DNA of 64,000 bases from an uncultured Eubacteriales bacterium. Lineage in GTDB: Bacteria; Bacillota; Clostridia; Oscillospirales; Acutalibacteraceae. The notes beneath the pieces were generated by a model. It worked only from the letters and a program-made list of their open reading frames with translations, was not told the origin of the DNA and searched no databases. The translations under genes and the position numbers were made by a program. Location of the stretch: positions 1 to 64,000 of the forward strand of contig CAKSJY010000001.1 of the NCBI GenBank assembly GCA_934464585.1. The letters are read 5' to 3'. Positions 1 through 7,490 of the stretch are shown in pieces (position 1 is the first letter of the stretch; each line of letters opens with the position of its first letter).

Positions 1-129
1 AAGTTATAATGGCTGTGTGGTGAGTAAGATTAAGGTTTAATGCATATTAGGAGAATAAGTTGGGTGTTAGTCTCGGATATTCAACGGCTTAGATATGATG
101 GTGAAATAAAGGTGAATATATAAAAATGG
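1..129. other. left-edge non-coding stretch
   Basis: All three plus frames meet stops within about 40 bases, so at most the last dozen codons of a gene entering from the left could lie here. I see no ribosome-binding site followed by an open frame and no structured RNA that I recognise. Confidence 0.4.
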
Positions 130-161
130 GGTGCCTTAAAAAATTAGTTTTTTGAGGCACC
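130..161 (-). terminator. Rho-independent terminator of the spoVB-like gene
   Basis: A 14-bp stem (130-143 with 148-161, one G-T pair) closes on a four-base loop. Read on the minus strand it is followed by a short T-rich stretch, and it lies about 50 bp beyond the stop of the minus-strand gene at 212. Confidence 0.65.
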
Positions 162-211
162 TTGTAATTAAATTATCTGTTTATAATTTTTGCAAACTTA
201 AGAAGCAATAT

Positions 212-1756
212 TTATTGTCTTGAAAATAATCTAGGGGTTGTTTTAACTCTACTGCTGACCTTATGGAAGATTATATGACATGGTATTAACAAGATAGTAT
301 ATATGATAAGAGAAAGACTTATTTCTAATATTAATTTTACAGGATAAGCGAAAACAGGTATATAATTTGAGTTTAAAAAAAAACATGAGGATGAACATGA
401 AATTAAAGAGCAGAAAAGCGGTCTAAGAATAAAGTTGAATATATCAAGCTTTATATGTGTGACTTTTAAAAGTCTCCATATTGAAAACAATGAATTAAAT
501 ATTGTGCTAAAAAACATTATGCCGATGAGAGCATATACTCCATATATAGGCAAAAGGAAATAGATAAGCAATAATCTTATTATTGCGTCAATTATATTGC
601 AAATAAGATAGAATGTTTGTTGGTTAAGGCCTTTTAGCATACCATCAACTATTCCGTCAAGATACATAAACGGTACTATAGGTGCTAAAATTTTTATGTA
701 TGTTCCGGTTTGTGTATTGTGATATATTGTTTTGCCTAGGTCATTTGAAAAGAAAGCAAATATAACAGCGACTATTATTGAAAAAACAGCACTTAGATAA
801 AGGCTTTTATTTACAACATGTTTTATGCTTTTTTTATGGTTTATAGCCTTAGCTTCAGAAAGTTCAGGGATAAGGAGACTAGAGGCTGAATAAAGGATAG
901 CTGTAGGAAATGTTATAACCGGCATAACCATCCCCATAATTAATCCATATATAGAAAGACTTTTGCTGCAACTGTGCCCCATTTTTTTAAATCCTTCGGG
1001 GATTAAGACATTTTCTGCAGTAGAAAGTCCGGAACGCAGACAATTGCTTAAGGTTATCGGAACAGCAATACTGGATATTTTTTTTAGTGCATTTAATCTT
1101 GATACATTTTCTGAAGAAGACTGCCGTTTATCAATTTTGTAGAGCACAACAGCATATATGCATGATATAGCCTCAGCGCAGGTGGTACCCAATACTATTG
1201 ATAAGCACGCATATTCAAGCCCTTTAGGCGCAAGAGTGCCTACTGCTGCGGAAAATATTAATATTTCTATAATCTGCTCCAAAAGTTGTTCACTTGCAGT
1301 ATTAAAGGCTTTTCTTACAGCATAGAAGTATCCTCTGAAACATGCGGATACTGCCATAAATGGTAGGCTTATAGAAAGCATTCTTAACGATAGAGCGGTA
1401 CGATCGTCCCTAAGTATAAAAAGGCTTATTTCATCGGAATATATAAAAGCTACAGAAGAAATAATTAAGCTTATTCCGACACTTATAATAAGGCATAATC
1501 GTAAATATAGCTTTGATTTTCGGTACTCCTTTTTTGCGACCGAATCGGTAATAAGCCTTGTTACAGCGACGCTAATGCCAGAAACAGCGAAGTTTGCACA
1601 AAAAAGATAAAATATTCCGATAAGCTGAAATAATCCCATGCCTTCAGGCCCGATTTTATTAGACATGTATACACGAAATCCAATACCAATAATTCTTGCA
1701 ATAAGTGAGGCGCTTGTGAGCATAATAGTATTTAATATAAATGTTTTTTTTACCAT
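212..1756 (-). CDS. SpoVB-like MOP-family lipid flippase/exporter
   Basis: The 514-residue protein is an integral membrane protein with about a dozen or more hydrophobic segments from the N-terminus to the end. The opening (residues 1-60, with RIIGIGFRVYMSNKIGPEG and a following GLFQL) is the typical start of the stage V sporulation protein B / polysaccharide biosynthesis branch of the MOP exporter superfamily. Members move lipid-linked precursors across the membrane, and SpoVB itself is needed for spore cortex synthesis. ATG start; upstream GGTGA is a weak ribosome site. The gene stands alone, divergent from the GNAT gene, with its own terminator. It could serve vegetative polysaccharide export instead of sporulation, because several paralogues usually occur per genome. 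Confidence 0.8.
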   Translation of the reverse strand: MVKKTFILNTIMLTSASLIARIIGIGFRVYMSNKIGPEGMGLFQLIGIFYLFCANFAVSGISVAVTRLITDSVAKKEYRKSKLYLRLCLIISVGISLIISSVAFIYSDEISLFILRDDRTALSLRMLSISLPFMAVSACFRGYFYAVRKAFNTASEQLLEQIIEILIFSAAVGTLAPKGLEYACLSIVLGTTCAEAISCIYAVVLYKIDKRQSSSENVSRLNALKKISSIAVPITLSNCLRSGLSTAENVLIPEGFKKMGHSCSKSLSIYGLIMGMVMPVITFPTAILYSASSLLIPELSEAKAINHKKSIKHVVNKSLYLSAVFSIIVAVIFAFFSNDLGKTIYHNTQTGTYIKILAPIVPFMYLDGIVDGMLKGLNQQTFYLICNIIDAIIRLLLIYFLLPIYGVYALIGIMFFSTIFNSLFSIWRLLKVTHIKLDIFNFILRPLFCSLISCSSSCFFLNSNYIPVFAYPVKLILEISLSLIIYTILLIPCHIIFHKVSSRVKTTPRLFSRQ

Positions 1757-1907
1757 ATATTCACCGTATTTCTAAAAGATATTAATTGCCAATCATATAT
1801 ATGAGATTGTCTTTGTTTATATTCTTTTACGAGGGTGATAAAAGAGGTTAAGAGATATATTGTAATTTATTAACATATATGCTATTATTTAGTAAAGAGG
1901 TGTTTTA

Positions 1908-2420
1908 ATGAAAGGCGAATTTGACAGAGTATATGAAATAATGAAGGAGGCATTCCCTGCTGAGGAAATGAGAACTTATGAAGGTCAAAAAGCATTACTT
2001 GATGAAAAAAATTATTCTTTAATTTGCAAAAGAAACCAAGAAAATAAAATAGTTGCGTTTATGACACTATGGAAAAATAAAGAATTTTCATTTATAGAAC
2101 ATTTAGCAACAGCTAAAGAAGAACGTGGAAGCGGGATCGGAAGTAAATTTTTAAAGGAATATATGGAAAATTGCAGTACTCCGATAATATTGGAAGTTGA
2201 ACCACCAACTACAGATATTGCTAAGAGAAGAATTGAATTCTATGAACGTTTAGGTTTTCATCTAACAGAGTTTTTATATCAACAGCCACAGCTTCAAGAG
2301 GGAGTTGGAAGTTGTATGCTTCAAATTATGAGTTATCCTCATAAAATAGGCAAAGAGGAATTTGAAAAATACAAGAAAATTCTATTTAAAGATATTTATA
2401 AAATTGAAAATTACAACTGA
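1908..2420 (+). CDS. GNAT-family N-acetyltransferase
   Basis: The 170-residue protein has the GNAT fold signature. A central beta strand (FIEHLATA, about residue 62) runs into the acetyl-CoA pyrophosphate loop ERGSGIGSKFL (about 72-82), and a C-terminal motif B region carries FYERLGF (about 112). Motif A matches the family R/Q-x-x-G-x-G/A pattern. The acyl acceptor cannot be read from sequence. An AAAGAGGTG ribosome site precedes the ATG. The gene is monocistronic as far as visible, in an intergenic space shared with the divergent spoVB-like gene. Confidence 0.8.
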   Translation: MKGEFDRVYEIMKEAFPAEEMRTYEGQKALLDEKNYSLICKRNQENKIVAFMTLWKNKEFSFIEHLATAKEERGSGIGSKFLKEYMENCSTPIILEVEPPTTDIAKRRIEFYERLGFHLTEFLYQQPQLQEGVGSCMLQIMSYPHKIGKEEFEKYKKILFKDIYKIENYN

Positions 2421-2458
2421 GTTCTTTAGCATAATTTCCAAAATATATAAAAAGCCTA

Positions 2459-2486
2459 TTGCATAAATCTGTTTTTGCTGTATAAT
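2459..2486 (+). promoter_or_regulatory. sigma-A-type promoter for cdd-transketolase
   Basis: TTGCAT (2459-2464), a 16-nt spacer and a perfect TATAAT (2481-2486) lie about 55 nt before the cytidine deaminase start. No terminator separates cdd from the two transketolase genes, so the promoter probably serves all three. Confidence 0.7.
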
Positions 2487-2541
2487 TAGGTATGTTAAAT
2501 TTTGTTGTATGTGTTCACAATATAAAGGAGGTTTTTAAATA

Positions 2542-2964
2542 ATGATTAATGAAAAAGAACTTGTAGCAGAGGCACTTGAAGCAAGAAAACACGCATATGT
2601 CCCGTATTCTAAATATCAAGTTGGTGCTGCCCTTGTCACAAAAGGCGGAAAGTTATACAAAGGCTGTAATATAGAGAGTGCAGCATACTCCGTTACTACT
2701 TGTGCTGAGCGTACAGCGTTATTAAAGGCTGTCTCTGAAGATGAGAGAGAGTTTGAGGCTATCGCTATAGTTGGCGGAGACGAAAATGAAAATGATATAC
2801 TAAGTGAATTTGCACCACCTTGCGGAGTTTGCAGACAATATCTAAGAGAGTTTTGCAATCCAAAAGAGTTTAAGGTTATTCTTGCAAAAAGTGTTGATGA
2901 ATATAATATATATACTTTGGAAGATCTTTTACCGTTGAGCTTTGGTCCTGAACATCTAAAGTAG
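2542..2964 (+). CDS. cdd: cytidine deaminase
   Basis: This is a 140-residue zinc enzyme that converts cytidine or deoxycytidine to uridine or deoxyuridine in pyrimidine salvage. The zinc and catalytic motif is CAERTAL (about residues 54-60; Cys ligand plus catalytic Glu). The second zinc motif is PPCGVCRQ (about 94-101; two Cys), typical of the homotetrameric three-cysteine class. Length is normal for the small tetrameric form. An AAAGGAGG ribosome site sits before the ATG. The split transketolase genes follow within 30 bp, so ribose released by nucleoside breakdown and the non-oxidative pentose pathway may be co-expressed (inference). Confidence 0.95.
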   Translation: MINEKELVAEALEARKHAYVPYSKYQVGAALVTKGGKLYKGCNIESAAYSVTTCAERTALLKAVSEDEREFEAIAIVGGDENENDILSEFAPPCGVCRQYLREFCNPKEFKVILAKSVDEYNIYTLEDLLPLSFGPEHLK

Positions 2965-2992
2965 GAAATCACAATATATATGGGAGGAAATC

Positions 2993-3808
2993 ATGAACGA
3001 ATTAGATAAAAAATGTGTGGAAATTAGGAAGTCTATTTTAAAAACAATCGGAACATTGGGCGTAGGACATATAGGCGGTTCACTTTCGATTGTTGAAGCA
3101 CTTGTTGTGTTATATGAAAAACATATGAACATAGATCCTAAAAATCCTCATATGCCCGGTAGGGATAGACTTATAGTTTCTAAAGGTCACAGTGGTCCGG
3201 CGGTTTATGCAATGCTTGCCGACAAAGGATATTTTGATGAAAGTTGGCTTTTAACATTAAATAAACCAAAGACAAATTTACCAAGTCACTGCGATATGAA
3301 TAGAACACCCGGTGTTGATATGACAACAGGTTCATTAGGTCAAGGCTTTTCATGTGCTATGGGTATAGCAAAAGCTTCTAAGATAAGAAATGATAACGCA
3401 ACAATATACACAATTATCGGTGATGGCGAAACTCAGGAAGGTCAAATTTGGGAAGCAGCTATGTTTGCAGCTCACCAGAAACTTGATAATGTAATAGCAT
3501 TTACAGACTATAATAAATTTCAATTAGACGGCAAAATAGATGATATTTGTAGCATTAGCCCATTAGACAAAAAGTGGGAAGCTTTTAATTGGAATGTAAT
3601 AAATGTTGAAGATGGTAACAACTGTGAACAAATAGATAATGCTATAATCGAAGCGAAAAAGTCCGATAAACCTTCGATGATTATATTAAACACAGTAAAA
3701 GGCAAGGGAATATCCTTTGCGGAAAAAGCGGGAGTATCTAACCATAGTATGCCAATAAGTAAAGAACTTGTTGAAGAAGGACTTAAGGAATTAGGAGGAT
3801 TAGCCTAA
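2993..3808 (+). CDS. transketolase, N-terminal (TPP-binding) subunit
   Basis: This is one half of a two-gene transketolase, 271 residues. It holds the thiamine-diphosphate pyrophosphate-binding domain: GHIGGSLS near residue 25, SKGHSGPAVYAMLADKGY (about 63-80), GSLGQGFSCAMGIA, and the metal-binding GDGETQEGQIWEAA followed by the Asn of DYNKFQLDG. Transketolase moves two-carbon units between ketose and aldose phosphates. Split forms are common in Clostridia and archaea. A GGGAGG ribosome site precedes the ATG. The stop codon abuts the ATG of the C-terminal subunit, so translation is coupled and subunits should be made in equal amounts. Confidence 0.93.
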   Translation: MNELDKKCVEIRKSILKTIGTLGVGHIGGSLSIVEALVVLYEKHMNIDPKNPHMPGRDRLIVSKGHSGPAVYAMLADKGYFDESWLLTLNKPKTNLPSHCDMNRTPGVDMTTGSLGQGFSCAMGIAKASKIRNDNATIYTIIGDGETQEGQIWEAAMFAAHQKLDNVIAFTDYNKFQLDGKIDDICSISPLDKKWEAFNWNVINVEDGNNCEQIDNAIIEAKKSDKPSMIILNTVKGKGISFAEKAGVSNHSMPISKELVEEGLKELGGLA

Positions 3809-4738
3809 ATGGAAATGCGTCAGGTTTTAGCCCAAGAATTAGAGCGACTAATGAATATAAACGAAAACATTGTCTTGTTAGATGCAGACCTTTCAAGACC
3901 AAACGGAGTTGCAGGACTCAAAGAAAAGTTCCCAGACAGAGCATTTGAAGTTGGTATTGCAGAACAAAATATGGCAAGTGTTGCTGCAGGAATGAGTAGT
4001 TATGGATTTATTCCTTTTATTACGACATTTACTCCTTTTGCAACAAGACGTATTTGCGACCAAATCGCAATTTCTATGGTCTATGCAAAACAAAATGTTA
4101 AAATAATTGGAACAGACCCGGGAATAAGTGCTGAATATAACGGCGGAACACATATGAGTGTTGAAGATATCGGCGTAATAAGAAGTATACCTGATATAGT
4201 TATATTTGAGCCTGTAGACGAAATTCAATTTAGAAAGTTATTACCTCAAATTGTAAGATATCATGGCACAGTATATATAAGAATGTTCAGAAAAGAAATA
4301 GATACTGTATTTAGTGAAGACAGTGAGTTTGACCTATTTAAAGCAACTGAAATCCAAAAGGGAACAGATATTTCAATATTCTGCTCTGGATTGATGGTTC
4401 AAGAAACAATGAAGGCTAATGATATTCTAAAAGCTCAGGGTATTAATGCTGAAATTATGAATATTCATACAATTAAGCCAATCGATAGAAAAGCAATTGT
4501 AGACTCAGCAAAGAAAACAGGTGCGGTATTGACTGTTGAAAATCACAATGTAATAGGTGGTTTGAAATCAGCTGTTTGCGAAGTACTTATGGAGGAATAC
4601 CCAGTACCACTTAAGTCTGTTGGAATAAATGATATGTTTGGTCAAGTTGGTAAAATACCATTCTTGAAGGAAGAATATAATATGACCGCAGAAGATATAG
4701 TAGAAAAAGCAAAGGAAGCAATTGCCTTAAAGAACTAA
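3809..4738 (+). CDS. transketolase, C-terminal (pyrimidine-binding) subunit
   Basis: This 309-residue protein is the partner of the preceding gene. It carries the pyrimidine-binding domain with the catalytic-type glutamate in FEVGIAEQNMASVAAGMS (about residues 46-63), then GTDPGISAEYNGGTHMS with the His of the active site, and a C-terminal domain with VENHNVIGGLKSAV. Together the two polypeptides reconstitute a full transketolase. The ATG follows the previous stop directly, with TAGGAGGA inside the end of the upstream gene as ribosome site. A terminator follows at 4752. Confidence 0.93.
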   Translation: MEMRQVLAQELERLMNINENIVLLDADLSRPNGVAGLKEKFPDRAFEVGIAEQNMASVAAGMSSYGFIPFITTFTPFATRRICDQIAISMVYAKQNVKIIGTDPGISAEYNGGTHMSVEDIGVIRSIPDIVIFEPVDEIQFRKLLPQIVRYHGTVYIRMFRKEIDTVFSEDSEFDLFKATEIQKGTDISIFCSGLMVQETMKANDILKAQGINAEIMNIHTIKPIDRKAIVDSAKKTGAVLTVENHNVIGGLKSAVCEVLMEEYPVPLKSVGINDMFGQVGKIPFLKEEYNMTAEDIVEKAKEAIALKN

Positions 4739-4751
4739 CATATTAACATAT

Positions 4752-4787
4752 AAAAATGGATAGCCTATTTTAAGCTATCCATTTTTG
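4752..4787 (+). terminator. Rho-independent terminator after transketolase
   Basis: A perfect 13-bp stem (4752-4764 with 4774-4786) with a nine-base loop ends in a T5 run within the stem's right arm. It ends the cdd-transketolase unit before cysK. Confidence 0.85.
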
Positions 4788-4815
4788 ATAAATATATTAC
4801 TTTTAGGAGGACAAA

Positions 4816-5739
4816 ATGAAAATTTATAATAATCTTACAGAATTAGTAGGAAACACTCCTATGCTTAAATTGGAAAGATATTGCCGTTTTAATAAGCTTA
4901 ATGCACAGATAATTGCTAAGCTTGAATGCTTTAACCCACTTTCAAGTATAAAGGATAGGGTAGCTTTAGCAATGATAGATAAAGCAGAAGAAACCGGAAC
5001 GTTGAAGCCCGGTGCTGTTATAATCGAACCAACAAGCGGCAATACAGGAATTGGCATTGTTTTTGCGGGGGCATGCAGAGACTATAGAGTTATTTTAACT
5101 ATGCCCGATACAATGAGTAAGGAAAGAATAAAGATATTAAAAGCACTTGGTGCGGAAATTGTCCTCACAGAGGGTAAACTTGGGATGACTGGTGCAATAA
5201 ACAGGGCAAAAGAACTTTTGAATGAAATAGAAGGATCATTTATGCCACTACAATTTGAGAATTTAGCAAACCCGGAGATTCATGAAAAAACTACAGCTCT
5301 TGAAATTATTAGGGATACAGACGCAAATATTGATGTTTTTGTGGCAGGAGTTGGTACGGGTGGAACATTATCCGGTGTTGGAAGAACTCTTAAAAAAAGG
5401 CTAAAAAATGTGAAAGTAGTAGCTGTTGAGCCAAAAGATTCACCGGTGCTTTCCGGGGGTGAGGCAGGACCGCATGCATTGCAGGGGATAGGTGCGGGAT
5501 TTATACCCAAGACTTACGATTCTACAGTTGCAGATGAGATAATAACAATCGAAAAAGAAGAAGCCTATCAGGCATGCCGTGATGTAGCTAAGATGGAAGG
5601 ATTGTTAATAGGCATATCATCAGGGGCGGCCCTTTGTGCAGCTAAAAAGCTTGCAGAGCAAGACGAGAACAAGGGCAAAAATATAGTTGTAATATTCCCT
5701 GATAGTGGCGAAAGGTACTTATCGACAGACTTATATTAA
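4816..5739 (+). CDS. cysK: cysteine synthase (O-acetylserine sulfhydrylase)
   Basis: This 307-residue PLP enzyme makes cysteine from O-acetylserine and sulfide. The PLP lysine sits in NPLSSIKDRVA (about residues 37-47), the substrate loop is EPTSGNTGIGIVFAGA (about 70-85), and the glycine-rich phosphate loop is GVGTGGTLSGVGR (about 176-188). The C-terminal ISSGAALCAA holds the serine that contacts the pyridine nitrogen. Length fits CysK. An AGGAGG ribosome site precedes the ATG. The gene lies between two terminators, so it is probably monocistronic; no clear T-box or S-box leader is visible in the short upstream gap. Confidence 0.93.
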   Translation: MKIYNNLTELVGNTPMLKLERYCRFNKLNAQIIAKLECFNPLSSIKDRVALAMIDKAEETGTLKPGAVIIEPTSGNTGIGIVFAGACRDYRVILTMPDTMSKERIKILKALGAEIVLTEGKLGMTGAINRAKELLNEIEGSFMPLQFENLANPEIHEKTTALEIIRDTDANIDVFVAGVGTGGTLSGVGRTLKKRLKNVKVVAVEPKDSPVLSGGEAGPHALQGIGAGFIPKTYDSTVADEIITIEKEEAYQACRDVAKMEGLLIGISSGAALCAAKKLAEQDENKGKNIVVIFPDSGERYLSTDLY

Positions 5740-5743
5740 AATA

Positions 5744-5785
5744 AAAATATCCTGGATGCTTTTAAAAAGTATCACAGGATATTTT
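5744..5785. terminator. bidirectional terminator, cysK / small-ORF array
   Basis: A long hairpin (5744-5754 with 5775-5785, plus an inner nine-pair stem with one wobble) has A-rich and T-rich flanks that suit termination on both strands. It ends cysK on the plus strand and the last unit of the minus-strand small-ORF array. Confidence 0.8.
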
Positions 5786-5796
5786 ATGTTGATTAG

Positions 5797-5883
5797 TTAG
5801 GAGAAGGATTCGATTATAATTATTAATGCCTTAAATAAAATTACAAAAAACTTAGACCAAGTAAATTCTAATAAAAACAACAT
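5797..5883 (-). CDS. small hydrophobic peptide, array unit 1 (28 aa, divergent)
   Basis: The 28-codon ORF starts with ATG six bases after a perfect AGGAGG (5890-5895), the strongest ribosome site in the array. The peptide opens MLFLLEFTWSKFFVILFKAL and ends in a run of isoleucines and ESFS. It keeps one Trp and the hydrophobic/lysine alternation but lacks the W-S-S-x-P-W core and the Cys. It is the last unit in the direction of transcription and shares the cysK terminator. No clear own promoter; it may be reached by read-through from unit 2. Function unknown. Confidence 0.6.
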   Translation of the reverse strand: MLFLLEFTWSKFFVILFKALIIIIESFS

Positions 5884-5928
5884 GGTTAGCCTCCTATATA
5901 TTTTTTAGAGCAGTAATGTATATATAAT

Positions 5929-5964
5929 ATCAACGGCGACAAAATTTGTTTTGCCGCCGTTGAT
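5929..5964 (-). terminator. hairpin terminator of array unit 2
   Basis: A 10-bp GC-rich stem (5929-5938 with 5955-5964) is extended by five A-T/C-G pairs around a four-base loop (one A/C mismatch). It lies 27 bp beyond the unit 2 stop, with T-rich sequence downstream on the minus strand. Confidence 0.7.
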
Positions 5965-5990
5965 TTGTGAGTTAATTTTATTAAGATGTA

Positions 5991-6101
5991 CTAAAAACCT
6001 AGAAAAATCATAATAAAATTAAAAAACGCAATTAAAATCTTAAGAACTTTCCACCAAGATATTGACAATAAAATTGGTGCACAAGATAGGAGTGTGAACA
6101 T
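5991..6101 (-). CDS. small hydrophobic peptide, array unit 2 (36 aa)
   Basis: The ATG start follows the ribosome site GGAAAGAGG. The 36-residue peptide begins MFTLLSCAPILLSISWWKVL and continues with a strongly hydrophobic helix ending FLGF, the same ending as unit 3. Two adjacent Trp replace the W-S-S-x-P-W core of units 3-5. There is no cleavable signal-peptide pattern: no basic N-terminus and no A-x-A. It has its own promoter (6149-6177) and terminator (5929-5964), so it is an independent transcript of about 210 nt (inferred). Function unknown. Confidence 0.65.
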   Translation of the reverse strand: MFTLLSCAPILLSISWWKVLKILIAFFNFIMIFLGF

Positions 6102-6148
6102 TAAGAAACCTCTTTCCTTTAAACAGATTAAATATAAACTCTAATAAT

Positions 6149-6177
6149 ATAATAAAAGTGAGATCGTAATAAGTCAA
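6149..6177 (-). promoter_or_regulatory. sigma-A-type promoter, array unit 2
   Basis: On the minus strand TTGACT (6177-6172), a 17-nt spacer and TATTAT (6154-6149) lie so that transcription would start about 41 nt before the unit 2 ATG. The flanking ~100 bp upstream match the equivalents of units 3 to 5. Confidence 0.75.
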
Positions 6178-6297
6178 TATACAATTATAACAATAAATTA
6201 TGGTTTATATTCATTAAATTTGTGAAAGTGTATTTATATAAAGAATTTTAAAATATTAAATTGAGATGTTATCAGAATAAAGTGATTAGTTGAGAAG

Positions 6298-6411
6298 TTA
6301 AAATCCTAAGACAGCCATGATAAATTTGACCAAACAGTCGACAATTCTATAAATTCTAGCCCAAGGTATGGAGCTCCAGGAAAAAATTAAAATTGGTAAA
6401 AACAATAACAT
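6298..6411 (-). CDS. small hydrophobic peptide, array unit 3 (37 aa)
   Basis: The ATG follows AAGAAAGAGG. The 37-residue peptide has a hydrophobic start (MLLFLPILIF), the family core SWSSIPWARIYRI, then D-C-L-V-K-F-I-M-A-V-L-G-F. Compared with unit 4 the core differs by synonymous codons at the two serines and by conservative changes elsewhere. The stretch after the proline can be drawn as an amphipathic helix with Arg, Asp and Lys on one side. No signal peptide pattern. Own promoter at 6458-6486; no convincing hairpin follows the stop, so transcripts may run into unit 2. Function unknown. Confidence 0.7.
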   Translation of the reverse strand: MLLFLPILIFSWSSIPWARIYRIVDCLVKFIMAVLGF

Positions 6412-6457
6412 TGAAAAACCTCTTTCTTAAAAACAAGTATAAAATACAATAATATAA

Positions 6458-6486
6458 ATAATAAAGGTTAACTTTAGTAAAGTCAA
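6458..6486 (-). promoter_or_regulatory. sigma-A-type promoter, array unit 3
   Basis: Minus-strand TTGACT (6486-6481), 17-nt spacer, TATTAT (6463-6458). Predicted leader about 40 nt, as in the sister units. Confidence 0.75.
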
Positions 6487-6634
6487 TATGCGATTATGAT
6501 GATAAATTGTGAATTTTTTTAAAAAAATTTGTGAAATATATATTTTATGAGAAATTCAAAAATTATTTAATTAGTATATTACTATTAAAAGTAATTTATC
6601 GGAAAGAATGTTTAAACAATTAAATAGACAACCT

Positions 6635-6686
6635 TTATACATAACAAAAAGGTAGCATACTATTGCTACCTTTTTGTTATGTATAA
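6635..6686 (-). terminator. long perfect hairpin, terminator of array unit 4
   Basis: A 23-bp perfect inverted repeat (6635-6657 with 6664-6686) around a six-base loop contains A5/T5 tracts in the arms, so it could stop transcription on either strand. It lies about 28 bp after the unit 4 stop. Confidence 0.8.
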
Positions 6687-6713
6687 TACTAGAAAAAATA
6701 TGTATGAAGAAAA

Positions 6714-6827
6714 TTAAAGGGCAAAAACAGCCATTATAAGATCGATAAGGCATTTTAAGCTTTTGAAAATTCTAGCCCAAGGAACTGAACTCCAAGAGAA
6801 AGCCAAAGTTGATAAAGATAATAACAT
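6714..6827 (-). CDS. small hydrophobic peptide, array unit 4 (37 aa, closest to consensus)
   Basis: The ATG follows AAAGAAAGAGG. The 37-residue peptide is the best match to the array consensus: MLLSLSTLAF, then SWSSVPWARIFKSLKCLIDL, then IMAVFAL. It holds the W-S-S-x-P-W core, the basic pair after it, the conserved Cys and the Asp. It has its own promoter and its own 23-bp terminator, giving a transcript of about 240 nt (inferred). Candidate roles are leaderless bacteriocin-like peptide, phenol-soluble-modulin-like peptide or membrane toxin; none is shown by the sequence. Confidence 0.7.
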   Translation of the reverse strand: MLLSLSTLAFSWSSVPWARIFKSLKCLIDLIMAVFAL

Positions 6828-6878
6828 TAAAAAAACCTCTTTCTTTTAAATAAAATAGGTAAAAACCGTAACAATATA

Positions 6879-6907
6879 ATAATAAAGGTAAATTTGTGCA
6901 AAGTCAA
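6879..6907 (-). promoter_or_regulatory. sigma-A-type promoter, array unit 4
   Basis: Minus-strand TTGACT (6907-6902), 17-nt spacer, TATTAT (6884-6879). Upstream of the -35 box lies ATTGTTACAATTGTATA, shared nearly base for base with unit 2. Confidence 0.75.
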
Positions 6908-7035
6908 TATACAATTGTAACAATAAATTATGAGATTGTTTTTGAGGATTTGTAAGATATATGATTTATGAAAAATTTAAAATTATTTATTTGGAAGATA
7001 CATTTTAATATTTACATAGATAACTTAAATATAAT

Positions 7036-7065
7036 AAAAAAGTGGCAATATTATACCACTTTTTT
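7036..7065 (-). terminator. hairpin terminator of array unit 5
   Basis: Ten-bp stem (7036-7045 with 7056-7065) with A6 and T6 tracts flanking a GTGG/CCAC core; located about 40 bp after the unit 5 stop. Confidence 0.75.
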
Positions 7066-7105
7066 ACACATAAGATTATATAGAGTAAAAGTATGAATGG
7101 GGGAA

Positions 7106-7213
7106 TTAAAGTCCAAAAATTACTATGATAAGATCAGCTATACATTTAATGCCTTCTAAAATTCTATACCAAGGGAGTGAACTCCAAGAGAAAGCTAATA
7201 AAGGTAATAACAT
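7106..7213 (-). CDS. small hydrophobic peptide, array unit 5 (35 aa)
   Basis: The ATG follows AAAGGAAAGAGGG. The 35-residue peptide begins MLLPLLAFSWSSLPWYRILE and continues GIKCIADLIIVIFGL. It carries the complete family core, the conserved Cys and the Asp. Relative to unit 4 it is two residues shorter near the N-terminus. Own promoter (TTGACT-17-TATCAT) and terminator. No signal peptide pattern. Function unknown. Confidence 0.7.
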   Translation of the reverse strand: MLLPLLAFSWSSLPWYRILEGIKCIADLIIVIFGL

Positions 7214-7264
7214 TAGAAATCCCTCTTTCCTTTAAATAAAATATGCATAAACCTTAACAGTATA

Positions 7265-7293
7265 ATGATAAAGGTAAATTTATTCAAAGTCAA
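7265..7293 (-). promoter_or_regulatory. sigma-A-type promoter, array unit 5
   Basis: Minus-strand TTGACT (7293-7288), 17-nt spacer, TATCAT (7270-7265). The region further upstream is less like that of the other units. Confidence 0.65.
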
Positions 7294-7401
7294 CAGATAA
7301 TTTTAAGTTTGTGGAAAATATATCTTGAAGTTGATTTAGGATAAATCTTTAATATATATAAATTATAATTTTGTTTTTATCGAAAAAATTTAAATATAAT
7401 A

Positions 7402-7433
7402 ACAAGGTGACAAATTTTAATTTGTCACCTTGT
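7402..7433 (-). terminator. hairpin terminator of array unit 6
   Basis: A perfect 15-bp stem (7402-7416 with 7419-7433) with a minimal TT loop lies about 58 bp after the unit 6 stop and before the unit 5 promoter. Confidence 0.75.
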
Positions 7434-7490
7434 CTATGTACGAATTGTTACAACTGTCGAATTAATTAAAAATATATCAATTAATTAACT

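Noticed and set aside
1..129. Tail of an upstream plus-strand gene
   Set aside because: All frames close within about 40 bases and nothing recognisable can be read from so few codons.
2616..2972. Long antisense ORFs opposite cdd, mreB, rpsC, rplQ and many other genes
   Set aside because: They mirror codon bias of the real genes, have no ribosome sites and no family resemblance.
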